Assembly: GCA_004794785.1 (NCBI GenBank)
Contig: SJOL01006412.1
Location: 248,001-312,000, forward strand
Reading direction: 5' to 3'
DNA: 64,000 nt
DNA from: Opisthorchis felineus
Lineage: Eukaryota > Platyhelminthes > Trematoda > Opisthorchiida > Opisthorchiidae
In this document: positions 22,801 to 35,086 of the stretch, one piece after another
How the letters are laid out: each line of letters opens with the position of its first letter
How positions within the stretch are numbered: position 1 is the first letter of the stretch
Position numbers and translations under genes: made by a program
Notes under the pieces: model-generated
Databases searched by the model: none
Seen by the model: the letters and a program-made list of their open reading frames with translations, nothing else
Told to the model about the DNA's origin: nothing

Positions 22801-25800
22801 ATGAGGTGAACTAGAGGCAAGCAATCAGACTGTGTATGGCAGTCGCTGTACCGCCACCGTGGTGTCGTATCTGGGTCCGTGGACATCCCCGTATGTGAAC
22901 ATCTTGGGCGAGTCATCTGGGTTGTTAGGGCAGTTAGGATTTGAATGAGACTCTTGACAGATTAGGACCAACATGTACAAGGGGCACTAAGAAGATGAAT
23001 TGCGAGTAGACAGGGTCTATTGACTGCTTAGAGGGCGAAGACGAGATTCGTGAACTCGTGGCTATGCATGCTACATGGATGTGTTTTGAAGGACGTTTGT
23101 CCCAGAAGCAATTAGATCAAGTGAACTTTGCATCCTCAGTCAGGTCATCATCATAATCAGAAACTGATAGCATCAGGAGAGGCTATCTTAGTCGCTCGCA
23201 CATTCGGATAGTTCAGAAAAGAATTTGGAAGTGGAAGTGAGGGACAATATTTCGGCATGAACGATGACAAACCTATAAGTCAGATACGAAAAAGGGTCTT
23301 AGAGCAGCAAGAAAGAGCGAGCGGCGCTTAACTTGTTGTGTCTAGGATGTGGAAGCTTTTTTAGATAAAGTCGGATGCTCAAGATCATAAAAGAGTTGTT
23401 TGCATACGCAAGCGTCGGAGCTGATAAGCGGTGTTCAAGAACGGTTCCCCTAGTTGATGATAGTGCTACTTAGGGGGAATATGGGATGGTTACAAGTTAG
23501 GGTGAGGACTAGCGGGATGTTGTTTCTATTGAGCTACAGGGTATAAGTGAAGGCAAGTGGAAGTAAAATTAGGTTCCAGCGATCTAAGGAGGCGAATTGG
23601 ACAACAAGTTTCCGTCCACCCACTAGATCTTTGCTACGGTTCCATCCATGGGCACGTTTGAGAACTAATGAGTTCTTCGAACTTTAAGAATCAAGCCTAT
23701 ACCGGTTGATCTTACGACTGCTTTGCGTACACGCTTCTTCGGCTTTAAATTTGCTGTGTCCGCCATCGATGTAAACATGGATCCTTCGTTATCGCCAGTG
23801 GGACTAACTGAGCAAGAATTAAGTTTGCTTTATAGAAGTAAGATGTCTAAACAATTTTACCGAAGACATAACCGAGATTAAATCGAATATACATTCTTCA
23901 TTTGTGAGTAAAACGGATTTAAGGAAGACAAAACGGGGTGGCTGCAAATTATGGTTAAACCAGTCAAGCGAAGACATAACAATAATAATAATGTTTATTC
24001 CCAACTAGTGGGTAGCATACCGTCAGGCATGATCATAAAGTTAAAGTCAGGATAAGTTCATAACTGGTGGGGTTTATGGGTACCGGGAATTTCGTGGAGA
24101 AGGGACGGCGACATAAACATGGGGCATTATCCGAAGTAAACTTGGTCACGCCTGAGGCGGCATGGGTAGGGAACCGAAATTACAAGGGCTCATTCTTTCT
24201 TATGGGGAACATATCAGATGAGACAAGATGCTATCGTTAAGATTTGAAAGTGGCGGGCAAAAACAATACGAGGGAGGGCATAGCAAGAGACTTCCTGCGT
24301 GGTACGTGATAAAAACAATTTGAAAAACTTCAATCTGCAGAAAAAGTGGAACCAGAATAACGGATCAGGAGAGGCAGCATAACTGCTACGACCTGACCGG
24401 CCAATTTCAACTAAAGCCTAAAACCGTCACTGAGGCTTCGTAGCCTTGGGCTGCTGGGCGTATGGCCAGAGTCGGGAATATGCGGTACGGATAAATGGTA
24501 GTAGGAAACTCACAGTCAGTGTGCAATGAAACTGGAGAGACTCACTAGTGTTGCCGCTGGAGCGCGGTCGGGTGTAAAAGGTTCCTTGGGGGAAGGAGTT
24601 CACGCAAACCACAAGAAGAAACGCGAACTGCGCGAAAAATGACTGACTTGGTGAGGAGTACACAGTAAAAGACACCGAGATCTTTAGATCCGACGGAAGG
24701 TTGGTTGGAATGGAAGGCAGATTGGGATGAGCGCTTCCCGGAGGCGGGTGGGACCAGATGAAGATTTTTACTGTGGTTGTAGTTAAGGGGATGAGTGGGC
24801 GAGTGGGCGAGAGGGCGCAGTCAAAGTAGGAAGTAAACAGTTGCGTGTATGCCATCAAACTGGGTATGGCAGTAAGTGCCGTCACTGCACAGAGGTACTT
24901 CAGTTTCTGGACAGCCCCGTGACAGACGTCGTGATTGAGGTAGTTGGGCTGGGATGTGCAGTTCCGTGAGCAGTGAGATGTGGGTTTGCCGAGGGATTCC
25001 GCAGGGAGAGCACGGCCAATGTAAGGTCGCAGGTGATATTCGTTTTTTTGTCCGGTCAGGGATCTCTTCAGGTATAATGCACAGATCGGGTAGAGTGGAT
25101 AACGGCCAAACAGGACGTCTATAGCACGCATTACCGCAGGTCGAAGCTTGGGAAGAGGATGAGATGGGATGAGATCAATAAGGCCTAGAGAGTTATAGGA
25201 GTCATCAGACAGGATATAGTCCTTTACGAAAAAAAATGAAAGTTCGTTACAGTTTGGGTGCTGATGACAAATGGTTAAACGGGAGGGGATAAGGATGGAT
25301 CTGCATTCAGTAGTCTAGTCATCAAAGCCAAGCTGAGACTTCCAATATATGCTATTATACTACCTGAGACATAGAACAGTACGATGTACGTAGGGAGAGT
25401 GGCAGCGTGGTAAGGGAAACCAAACACTTTAGGACTGGCGGGGGTGGAACTTCTTAGATGGTGGACTAGATGTCGTGGAGGTTAAAAGTGAGTTGGACTA
25501 TACTAGGACAATCTAGGATGGAAGATGAACGCAGGGGGAATGGTCACCAGCCCCCGAAGCACTACTGTCAGCTTAAGTCTAAAAGTGGTGCATGGCGAAA
25601 AAGACTTTCGACGCGAGCTTCGCACGCTGATAGTAGAGGGTTTGGGGTCTGTGTATATTTATATTGTATATGTCCACTCCTTGGAGCAGCAGGTTGGTGA
25701 GCATTTTATTTGGTTAACGAGGTGGGTTTTGGCGCGCCGTAGCCTCGATTAGGGCGAAGGCAGCTACAAGTATGCACGTCGATGTAGGCCATGGGCATCG

Positions 25801-26815
25801 CAGAGTATCTTCAGGTTATCCCAGGTATGTTGTTTTTCTTGACAGATGGAAGGCCAGTTATTTTCTCATCTGTAGTTAATGGCGTTGCCAGAAAAATAAC
25901 TCAACCGAGGCGAGCCCAACACCAGCAGCAACAAACACAAAACAACAATGCCCTTTTTTAATTTCCAGAATTTGGAGGCCACGCTCAGAACCACCGGCGA
26001 TGGGCGATGCACCCGTGCTACTGGAGAGGTGGCGGCTATACGAACGCACCATGGTGCAACGTAACAGGGAGACCCTTCCTGCGGGGCGTACCCGTCCATA
26101 ACACGAGATTTTCATCCTTAATGCATGCCACCAGATCTGCGAAGTGGGGAACCATCCAAGCAGTCAGAAATGCGGTTTGTGAATTTATAAAATACTCCAG
26201 CTACCGGTTTTCCCGGTCGGGGGGAAAGCAAGGCCAGCGAAAACAGCTCAGTCAATTTGAACAAGCAAACAGCAAACAGACGCTGGTAAAGGCAAGTCGT
26301 GAGGAGGCAAGTAAAATGACAGTTGCCAATGAGACAATGGGAATGGAATAGTGATATTCAGGACGGGTGCACCACGGCTAAACGGCGACTGAGCGTTGGT
26401 GTGAACTGTCATGTCAAGCAGAAGTGTCCGCGTTGTTGCGTGTTTGTGTTTATTGAGTTGTGCAGCAACTCATCAGATGGATTTGGTATATATATACCGC
26501 CGCATAATGCGCTCTAGTAATGAAGACAAAAACTGACTTTGGTTCGGTTTTTGTCAGTTACAATTAGGTCAAGAGCACCAGTCACTAGACAGAGCTGATA
26601 GAGTAATCCGGGGTAGGGACTTGACTAGAACGATATATAAGTTGGCTGGGGAAAAAAACCACCAGGCCAGTAACACAACATATTTAGACCAAGTAAGCGT
26701 CCAAGTCCTACTGTGGCTTGAAGCAAGTCAAGAGGTTATGAAGATATGATAACAGGACCTTTTACTTGCCCACCAACTGTATAGTCGCCAAACTCAAATG
26801 CGCACTGGACCCAAT
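22801..26815. other. stretch without a recognised gene; purine-rich plus strand
   Basis: No recognisable domain. From about 22900 to 25800 the plus strand is rich in G and A. The only long open frame is the minus-strand one at 24427-25131, listed separately. This may be the decayed 3' region of the LINE that begins at 26816, or unrelated intergenic DNA. Confidence 0.4.
24427..25131 (-). other. 234-codon open frame, unrecognised
   Basis: This is the longest open frame between 1.4 and 26.8 kb. The product is rich in Ser, Pro, Thr and Leu and low in charged residues, with short hydrophobic stretches (FFAQFAFLLVVCV) and a Pro/His segment (SHPPPGSAHPNLPSIPTNLP). The Pro/His flavour faintly resembles the upstream part of the LINE ORF at 29.6-30.4 kb. 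I cannot assign a function. A strand-biased G/A-rich region naturally gives long frames on the complementary strand, so chance is a real possibility. Confidence 0.2.
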
Positions 26816-27734
26816 TCATAGGTGGCAGGAGTTACGGAATCTGTAGCGAGGACGAGAGTTTACGTTTGGTCTAGCCTCTACTAGAAAGGCGTTTTTGTGC
26901 AGCAGACGGTGTAAGAGAGTTAGATTCATCTTAAACCGTCTGAGCCATAGTGGTCCAAAGCCTAGGATTTGACAGCGGGAGCGGTAGGAGAGAGGGTTGG
27001 ACCGTTGGAACAACTTTTTCGTGAATGAGCGCCGGATGCTTTCAATTGCGAGTCTACAAATTTGGGTGTAAAGGGAGGAGAATGGGGGACAGAATTCCAC
27101 AGTTGGTCGTGCGCATAGCCTAAAAATTTCAGCCGTCGTGTCTGGAAGGTGAAAGAAGCGTTGTATTAAAAAAATGAGCCTGCATGCTCGGGCAACCTGG
27201 AACTGCAACTGGTGGGAAAGACAAAACGTACGGGAGTATCTGAAGCCAAGATCTTTGATCTCCGTGGAATGAGGGATAGGATTTCCATTAATTGTGAAAG
27301 CCGGGAGTGAGCAGCGGCAGGAGATTATGCGGGATTTCGTGGAGGAGAAGCTCAAGCCAGAGTCGCTTGACCAGCGAGTCAATGAATCTAAGTCTTGCTT
27401 AATCCGGTGAAAGGTAAGGGCTTGTGCAGAGGGGGGAAATGTGTACGCGATTTTTATACCGTCCAGCGAAGAGGAAGGCCTTACCGTGGAATATGGCACC
27501 GAAGACGTCGTTGATGTACAGTAAGAAGAGGATGGGGCTTAGCACACTTCCTTGAATGACTCCACTGGTGATCGATAGTGGAGATGATTGTATGTCCTCG
27601 ATTTGTGTTATTTGCTTCCTGTCAGGTAGGTAGGAGGCGAACCACTGAATTAAGGTTCCAGTGATGCCAACTGTACTGAGCTTATTTAGCAGGGATGCAT
27701 GGGGGACCTGGTCAAGGGCTTTTTGAATGTCCAG
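26816..27734 (-). pseudogene. C-terminal reverse transcriptase of the LINE, active site frameshifted
   Basis: Past the stop the minus strand reads LDIQKALDQVPHASLL, SGVIQGSVLSPILF and AFLFA. The frame then slips at the YADD motif: the second half (DGIKIAYT) is in the frame of the open stretch 27499-26816. The catalytic Asp pair is therefore destroyed by an indel. The rest is a normal CR1-type tail (LDSLTRWSSDSGLSF, INGNPIPHSTEIKDLGFRYS, ESIRRSFTKKLF). Confidence 0.85.
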
Positions 27735-28874
27735 TTAGACTGTTACAGTGGAGTATCCAGCGTCCTGGGCTGCAATGATGGTCTCAAAGGAGTGAAGCTG
27801 GCAGCCACTAACGGATCTTTGAGAAAGCAATCCACACTGTCGATCATTTATGGCATTAGTAGTCAGGAGGAACTTGGTTATTGAACCTTTGACCAGACGT
27901 TCAAGGGCTCCCATTAGGAGGGAGGTATGGTGGAATCCCCTGCAGTTGGAAGCAGTTTGCCTAGATCCGGATTTGAAATGCTGGTTGTTTATAGACTTCT
28001 TCCACCGGAGGGGGACGATTCCATGGTTTAAAGAGTGAGTAAAACGATTTAATACAAGGATTCCAATATTTTGGCCGCCCTGTCTCAGAACACGGGGTGG
28101 AAGGCCATCGGCCCCTGGCACAACAGAGTCCTTAATCTTTAGAAGAATGTAAGAAACATCGGCTAGGAAGATGGCTACGTTATTGAGCGTCGGATGGTTA
28201 CCCTGACCGTTGAGAGTTTGGAGGTATGCAGCAGTGGGTATGGGTTTGGAGTTGGGAGGAATGGGTAAGTAGCAGCTGGCGAAGTGAGCGTTTAGATGGT
28301 ATGCCATATTGACAGGATCAGTGATAGGGCAATTATCTGTGAAACGTAAACAAGCAATTGAGTGGTCGTTTGTGGTGCAACGCCTACGGAACAGTCGGCT
28401 GAGTAATTTGGTATAAGAATGAGCTCTGAGGACGGTGTTCTCTTCTCGACGTTCGAAAGATATCCGCAAGGATTCTCGGTCAGTAGAGAGTTTATTGATG
28501 AGAATTGGTGATGAGAAATCCTGAGATTTCCGATATTCTCTGCTAGCCCGATGTATGTTAGCATCCAAAGTTTTTAATAACTTATCGTGGCCGGAGATAC
28601 TTGAGTGAAAACGTTCTGCAGGAGAAACAAGGTGAAGAGCAGTCAATAGGTTTTCGTAAAATATGTCACAGACGCGGTGTGTATTTGTCGAGAGGAAGAA
28701 GTCGTCCCAATCCTGAGAAGCCAGCGTGGACGAAAAAGCTTGTAAAACATCCAGGGGGAGGAGATGAAACAGGGATAGACTCAGAGGAACAGTTTGGCCA
28801 CAACTGACTATGCTGCAAGAAACGCCGCAGTGATCACTTCCTGGGGAGCGCGGGCCAGCTGCAACTGTAGCCAA
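27735..28874 (-). pseudogene. linker and N-terminal reverse transcriptase of the LINE
   Basis: A 379-codon open frame, the longest of this element. It begins with the end of the endonuclease (SDHCGVS, about residue 14). A ~200-residue linker follows, then the RT blocks KIKDSVVPGADGLPPRVLR, RWKKSINNQHFKSG, an FHHTSLLMGALERLVK block and NDRQCGLLSQRS. It stops at a TAA immediately before the catalytic LDI-KA block, which continues open on the other side of the stop. Family membership is clear; activity is lost. Confidence 0.85.
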
Positions 28875-29187
28875 ATGGTCATCGTTGGAGAATATACGGT
28901 CCAGGGTATGTAAGCCACTAGTGGGGCTACGTACAATTTGTGACTAGCCCTCCACAATAAGTTGGGCAAGCAGTGCGGCGCTACGGGCGGGGCCCGTAGT
29001 GGGAGACCAGGAGCTATCCGGCAGTTTAAACTCACCCAGCAGAAACTTAGACGAATGAGGAAGGGCATTTGCAGTGGAGATAGTACGGGAAAGGTCAACA
29101 ATAGATGCGGGGGAGGGGCTGGTTGTAGATAGATACAACCTACTAGTACAGGTCTTTTGGGCTGTTCTATGGAGATCCAGATGGCCT
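28820..29187 (-). pseudogene. C-terminal half of the LINE endonuclease
   Basis: The minus strand reads RPVLVGCIYLQP in one frame, then SIVDLSRTISTANAL and SSKFLLGEFKLPDSSW in the next. The last is the GDFNLPDISW-type catalytic block, with the catalytic Asp replaced by Glu. It ends with SDHCGVSCSI at the start of the following frame (28874 downwards), the usual SDH catalytic His motif. At least two frame changes occur in this half. Confidence 0.75.
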
Positions 29188-29582
29188 GTATCGCCCATTA
29201 CTTTGACATTTGAAATTCCTCACGTTTCTTATCCCTACTTGTAACCCCCGCCCCACTTTTGTGTTTTGTGCGTCTATATGAACTGACGTTTGTTTGTCCT
29301 TACCACTTCACCCATTTGGCCCTGAGGTCATCCAGCCATTTGTGGCCGACCTTACGCACGTGTGACTGTCTCACGCGGGAGCCTGCTTGCTCCTTTGGTT
29401 CGTACCTTTGTAGTCCTAGTGGACCATTTGTTGTTGACGAGTATCTACTGTCGAGGTTTGTACATTTTGTGAACTGATGTCTTATGTTAATAGTACCGCA
29501 TAGAAACCCAGCTCCGACTTTGTTTTGCCTTCCTGGAGGTTCTGGTATTACGCGTCACTCGAAGATATCGTTTGTTCGTTAC
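29188..29582 (-). repeat. unnamed ~395-bp dispersed repeat, copy B, with 7-bp target duplication
   Basis: This copy lies inside the LINE endonuclease. ATGGCCT occurs at 29181-29187 and again at 29583-29589, exactly flanking the insert. The LINE frame reads across perfectly when the insert and one ATGGCCT are removed. The insert matches 21772-22168 in reverse orientation over its whole length. The ends share only a loose inverted similarity (GTAACG and GTATCG), so a DNA-transposon derivative or a SINE without clear promoter boxes are both possible. Confidence 0.8.
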
Positions 29583-29589
29583 ATGGCCT

Positions 29590-30376
29590 CTGGAATCCCT
29601 TCTAGGCTGGAATCATCAATGGGGGTTGCATGAAGTTTCGATTTGGAATAGATGGCACAGCCTCCATCCCTTGAGTTTCTCCTGTCAGAGAGGGGAATAT
29701 TATAACCAGGGATTGAATCAGCCGTGTCTGGATTTTCAACTGAAAGCCATGTTTCAGTCACACAAATCAGACTTGGTTGTGCAACGGCGATAATGGCACG
29801 AAGAGTATGGACTTTTGGCAGCAGTGAGCGAGTGCTGAACAGCATCATTGATAGGTCCATTGACGGGCACATCATACTTATTAGGAATTTACTAACCTCG
29901 TTTACGGTAGAGTTTGGTACTAGGAGGAAATGGGTGGGGAGGTAAGGGTACGTGAAGTACAGTTGACTAGGCATGTGTCCGGAATAGGTCGAAGTGTATT
30001 CACCACAGGGGGTAGGGGGTGATTGGCGGCTTAAGTAGGTTTGAATCCATGGCAGAAGGTAAAGTATGAGGTTCATTATGGGGTACAGAATATCCCTGGA
30101 AAGTTGGTGTGCAGTTGGAAGGGTTTTGGGACATGAAATCATTCGGATCGGCGGAGGTGTTGAGATTGATATTGGTGCAGAACGAGGCGGTGGGTGTGGG
30201 GGGATAGGTGGCATCCGAAAATGGTCTACAGTTGGGACGGAAGTGGGTAAGCAGGGTGATGGAAGCACATAAGGGTCTGAGTTGGCCCCCAGTATTTGCG
30301 GATGTGAGGTTTTGGCAAGCTCGCGGTGCGTGTGGTTTGATGCACACGCCATGTAATTGTGGAGAGGCCGGAGCAA
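29590..30376 (-). pseudogene. LINE leader and N-terminal endonuclease half
   Basis: A 265-codon open frame (to 29579). The first ~170 residues are Pro/Ser-rich (PPIPPHPPPRSAP) with no recognised domain, possibly the tail of ORF1 or a linker. The endonuclease starts around residue 180 with STRSLLPKVHTLRAI. It then shows PSLICVTETWLS (catalytic Glu in the ETWL block), IPGYNIPLSDR and RDGGCAIY, corresponding to the conserved GGG-ALY block. It is interrupted at 29582 by the inserted repeat. Confidence 0.75.
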
Positions 30377-32899
30377 AGCCCGATTATCTTGTGAAGAACA
30401 AGGGACAGAATATCGAGAGTGTAGTTCAGGGTGCCTTGCTTATCGCGGCCTTGACGGTACATGTTTCAGTCCGAAGGCGTATTTTGGCGGAGATGGAACG
30501 CGGCTTATTGACAACGCACATGATTATGATGAGTATTCTTCGTTGGCCGGTGGGTTAAGCTATCCTGTGAATCTGAGGCCTCATAACGAGTGGCGCGCAT
30601 AGGTAGGGTATAGCCTCTACTATCATTGGCCAAGGTAAGCAAAAACGTCATTGCCTTTGCCACTGGATTGAGTTATCACACGTAGTTGAGGCCTGGTAAT
30701 CAGCGTCGCACATGGATATGGCTTAGCAGCTGCGAAAAGTAGCCAATGTGGGCGAAAGCGCGTGCAGTTGTCATGATGAAGCGTAATGATTGACCTTTTC
30801 CGGCTGTGTCGTTTGGCTTTATGATGTAATTCAACCAAGTGGCATCATGTTTTCCAATGGGAAATGTATCTCATCAGGATGTTGGTAATTTACGTGCAGA
30901 TATCTCGAAACGCTGCATTATCCCGTGACTAGTTGCGCATAACTGAGGATGGGGATCATCCACAATGATGCATACCCCCACCAGAACTGCTCGGTGCTTC
31001 GATTTGCCTTCCATTATCATAATTAACGCAATGCGACCTTCCCAAAACAGTGTTGTGCCGAAGCTGAATAAACTAATCTAATTTGTATCGTCTGGGGAGC
31101 ACAACGTTATTCAACCAACCCTCTAGGCGGAATTTAGGTTGGATATTCCGTAGACATCACCTCCCATTTGAAGAACACGGCGGGTCGTTAAAATATGCTA
31201 AAATATGCTGAGACCAACACCCAGAGTAGCATAGAGTGCTGCTATTTCTGTCTCATAAATGCATCCGCCATCTTGTGGATCCATGATTTCACCACGGCCT
31301 TCAGCGGATATGGGTTACGTCATACGGTGCAGCTAATATCTTGCCTAGGTTTGGATTGTGCATGAATAGACTTTCCACTTTAGTTTCATGTGGATTACAC
31401 TCAGATTTCACCGTTTTCCATAGGAGAAACTTATGGAGCAGATTCAGTCTGCCATCAAAGCTTACGCAGCAGGTGAAACCGATCAGGAAAACTCAAAACC
31501 CTTGAGGAGAAGGATAATTTGATAAAATGGTTCAAATTTCGGGTGTGGGAGACGCTTCAAAATGAAGAACATCAACTCAAACTCCGTGAAGGTAATTACG
31601 CTAGGGTTGGGGAGCTTACGGCAAGATCTCTATTAGAGACGGTCAGCTTCCTCCTGTTGACGTCTTCAAAGCGGTTTTGTGCAGTGTGCCGGTTTTATTT
31701 TGCGGTCCAACTTTAAGGCTAAATGGCATTAAATCGGAATCCTGACGAAGTATAGCATCTTTTGGCTTGATGGAGTTCCCTGATAACGGAGAATATTCAC
31801 TGCACGGTGTACAGTTTGCAGGTTAGCAAAAAATGCATCACCGGTGCGTGCACACAAATTTTGCGAGTTTTTCAGAGATGGACTCCCGTCTGAGACACGT
31901 CAACATTACGAAAACTGAAATGTTGTCTCACTTTTCTGGGCGGTCTACCAATCCTGTAATCATGTAGTTCACCCAGTGGTTGGTTTCATGCCCAAAGAAG
32001 GCAAATCCAGGTCTATAGAAATTCTGTTCAGAGCGCTCTCTAAAGCTTCAAATGGGCGCCATACGGAAACTAAAACGAAATATTATGTCATTGCGAAAGG
32101 TCTTGATCCCAGACCATGGATCAGGCCATGGGTGAGCATCTCGGTTGGGGGGCTGCATGATCACCCCTATGGAGAAAGTGATTATATAACTGTGAATTTT
32201 CGGACGGTCCGTGGGTGTCTCTGGCCTTGAGAGCCACTGGTTCAGTGGGCGATCGCCGAGCTCAAATAGTTGTTGGGGACCAAAAAGTGGAGGTTTCTTC
32301 TGCATCATCAGAAGCTTTGTGGATGAGTGGTGAGAATTCAGAGCATAGCAGTTTGATCGTCCGCCCGGGTCATTGCCACCGTGGAACGTGCTAAGCTGCG
32401 GAAAATCTTTGCGCGGAGGTTGTAGCCTAGGGTATCACAGTCCACGACAGGCGGCGCGCTAACTGCGGCTACTGATGTCTTGCTAGGCATGTAAACGAAA
32501 CACTCAGATCGGCCCGAGTCGAAAGTTAAAAACAGCTGAACAGACTGTGTCACTAGTAAGTTCCATTGCGATACAAGTGACAGGCATGGCTACATATCCC
32601 CAGAATTGACTGTAAAGTGTCCCCCCAAAAACCCTAATGCCCGCTGCGTCGCGGGTCAGTTTTGTGAGTCACAAGCTAGAGCCAGGGTACCCGAGCAAAA
32701 CTCTACATCTCCCACTGCTTTGTGGGTGAGCTTTTTGAGTCAAAGGCTCAAGGTGAGACACCTCAACGAAAACTCCCCCCTCAGCCTGGGCAACCTAAAA
32801 TTTTCAATTGACGGCAAAGTTCTGCATCAACCGGTGTTACTCCCGGACCCACAAATAAGCAAACGGTTGATCACATATTTATCCCTCCGTGTGCCAAAT
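30377..32899. other. stretch without a recognised gene
   Basis: No domain was recognised. 32640-32800 holds two similar short blocks around a CTGC-TYGYGGGT core, each followed by a GAGTCA-type motif. A comparable block occurs near 53955-53985, upstream of an RTE-1 copy. This suggests the leader of an RTE-type element just before the endonuclease fragment that starts near 32900. Confidence 0.4.
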
Positions 32900-34310
32900 A
32901 ATCCAAAAGCCATGAATCGTGGAAAATACGGTGTTCAATAGAACGTAACCTTAGAGCTGAATGCGCTTTGCTGGGTTGGATTCCGGTGAAAACAAGTGTC
33001 TGCATCAACCGACTTTCCAGCTAAATCGCCCAAAATGCCACTGGACGTAAAAAACAGTGACTGTTTGCAGTGTCATCTTATGCACCAACGAAATGAAGTG
33101 CTGATCTAGGAAAGGATACTTTTTATTGAAAGTTATTAGGACTTATTCGTCAAGCAAGAAGCAATGACATTGTGAATCATGAGGGAGTTACGAATACAAA
33201 CTTCGGTAGTCCGGACTCCCTGGAATCACATCTGACCGAAAGATTCTGAGTCGACACACGTCGTGCAGAAAACGGAGAGCAGTGTTCGCTGAACTGCGTG
33301 CAGGTTACCAACACTTTAGGCTAGTACGAAATTTGAAATTACGTTTTCGCACCGGAAACCCGCCGGCCAACAACTGCAAGACAACTGTGGACCCAGTTGG
33401 ATCACGTGGCCATTAGCCACTGGTGGAGAGCCACAATTCAAGACTGCCGTTCCTTCTGGGGCACACCACTTGATTCTGATCACGCCATGGTGCGTGCCCG
33501 CCTGACAGTTCGCTTCCGTTCAGGCCCTCGCAAGTAAGCAAGAAGTATGCCAATCCACTATCTTCGAAGAATTACCATAGCTCAACAGTATCGATCTGAG
33601 CTAGCCCAACAACTCTCCACAGTAAACCAATACTGTGGTGTTAGAGAGAATGTGGATGAAGCGTGGAAAAATGTGAAAGGAGCTGTTAGCGGCGTTCAGT
33701 GCTGTCTGTCCGATTTCTCTTATTCGACCACAAGACCAACAGCCATCCTCGAGGTCACTCGTAATGATTGGTGCCGTAAACTCCGTACCAGCGAGCAACG
33801 AGTACGATGGCGCACGCAAATCCCTCAAACGCCAACTAGTGAAGAGCCTAAGGAAAGAGTGAGAGCTCTGGTAGACATCGAAAGCTCAGCAGATGCAGAA
33901 GGCTTTTGCTACGGGAACCAGCTGTGCCCTGTATCAACTGATGCGACCGACTGGCCCTAGGAAAACAACGATAAGTGAAAAATATCGCTCATTAATTCAC
34001 TCGCAAAACGTCGACTGGAAAGATGGGCCGAACACTTCGAAGAACAGTTTAGCCGACCTTCTGCAACACAGCCTGTGGAGATAGTGCATACGGGCGAATG
34101 GAATGTAAACCTTGATCGCCCGTCGGAAGAAGAAATAAAGTACGAACTTTCCGTACCGTAACGTGAAAAGGCACTAGGACCAGACAGCCTCTAACTATCC
34201 CTCTTCAAAGAAGGCGGAGAATACTTGATGACCAAACAAAAAAATAAATTGATCAGATATGGACTGAAGAGAAAATGCCTGCAAACTAAGGAATGACGAC
34301 AGTCATCCCT
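32900..34310 (+). mobile_element. RTE-2 (SR2-like) LINE fragment: endonuclease, linker and RT start
   Basis: In shifted frames the plus strand shows, in order, LLGWIPVKTSVC (the DWIPV block), FAVSSYAPTK (the SAYAPTD block), RQARSNDIV, QLDHVAISHWWRATIQDCRSFW and LDSDHAMVRARL (the catalytic SDH block), ending at a stop near 33537. A linker is open at 33547-33960 (137 codons). Remnants of HRSLIHSQN and the GPDSL block follow, up to 34310. Multiple stops show it is dead. The element is cut at 34310 by the Penelope-like element. Confidence 0.8.
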
Positions 34311-35086
34311 GGTAATTGATCAGGTGGCTGCTGATCTGTTCGCCGAGCTTGGCAATTGATTTGCAAACGTTTCGTCACCATCCGAGGAGACATCTTCAGC
34401 GCGCTGTTGGGTGGGTAGTCCCTTTCTTCGTGCTTGCGTTTATATAGTTTACAAAGAGCAGTTTTTGCGCTGTAACCTGATCGGCCATTGACAATCATCG
34501 CACTTGGATTATGGTTGGTCCGATCAGAATCTGTGTTGCGTTGTGGTTTGTATTTCTTGCTTCCCACGGCTACGCTACCGCTGAAGTTTCCGTCCATTGT
34601 TGTTCCTTCCGGTTGGTCCGTTCGTGGTCTGTGTTACGTCGTGGTCGGCTTCCCTGTTGTTTGATTGGTTGGGGGTATACCTCATATTTTAGTAGCTTGT
34701 GGTCCTATTGATTTCTTCATTGAATCCTTGATCGGCTCCGGGTTCTACGGTTCTGGACTTCCGTTGTCCTCAGAGGGTGATAGACAGGGTCGGTTTCAAT
34801 GTGTCTGTTTATTGCTCCATCAGTGGGGTACCACGCCTCTACAAACTCGCGTTCTTTTTTGTTCTTGCCTGGTCCAGTATGCTGACGTTATTCTAATCGA
34901 ATTTGTGTCCTTCCCCATCTTCGTGTGCAGAGATGAGCGAGAGTTGGTCGTGTCTCCTTGTAGCGAGCTTGTGTTCGTTGACTCTGGTCGGCAATTTCCT
35001 CCATGGTTGTCCCACGCAGTGCTTTTCACGATCCTTGCATTGGATTTTGTAGAATACGTTTCTCTTCTCCATCGCATTAGTTATCC
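34311..35086 (-). repeat. left inverted arm of the Penelope-like element (776 bp)
   Basis: Reverse-complement match to 36365-37140, both exactly 776 bp with no indels. I saw only about five or six substitutions, three of them within the outermost 22 bp, so identity is about 99%. On the minus strand it encodes the same endonuclease block (FYKIQCKDREKHCVGQ) with Arg in place of the second Cys of the right copy. Confidence 0.9.

Larger units (their letters stand above)
26816..30376 (-). mobile_element. CR1/jockey-like LINE, decayed, with an inserted repeat
   Basis: On the minus strand, in LINE order, there is a Pro-rich leader plus the start of an APE endonuclease (30376-29583), a foreign repeat (29582-29188), the rest of the endonuclease (29187 to about 28820), and reverse transcriptase (28874-27735 and on to 26816). 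Removing the insert restores a continuous endonuclease reading (PEA then IWISIE), showing that the LINE was present first. One in-frame TAA near 27735 and a frameshift at the RT active site kill it. It is a different family from the 14.8-17.8 kb element. Confidence 0.85.

Noticed and set aside
33547..33960. 137-codon frame as a host gene
   Set aside because: It matches the linker between endonuclease and RT of RTE elements and sits exactly between those domains.
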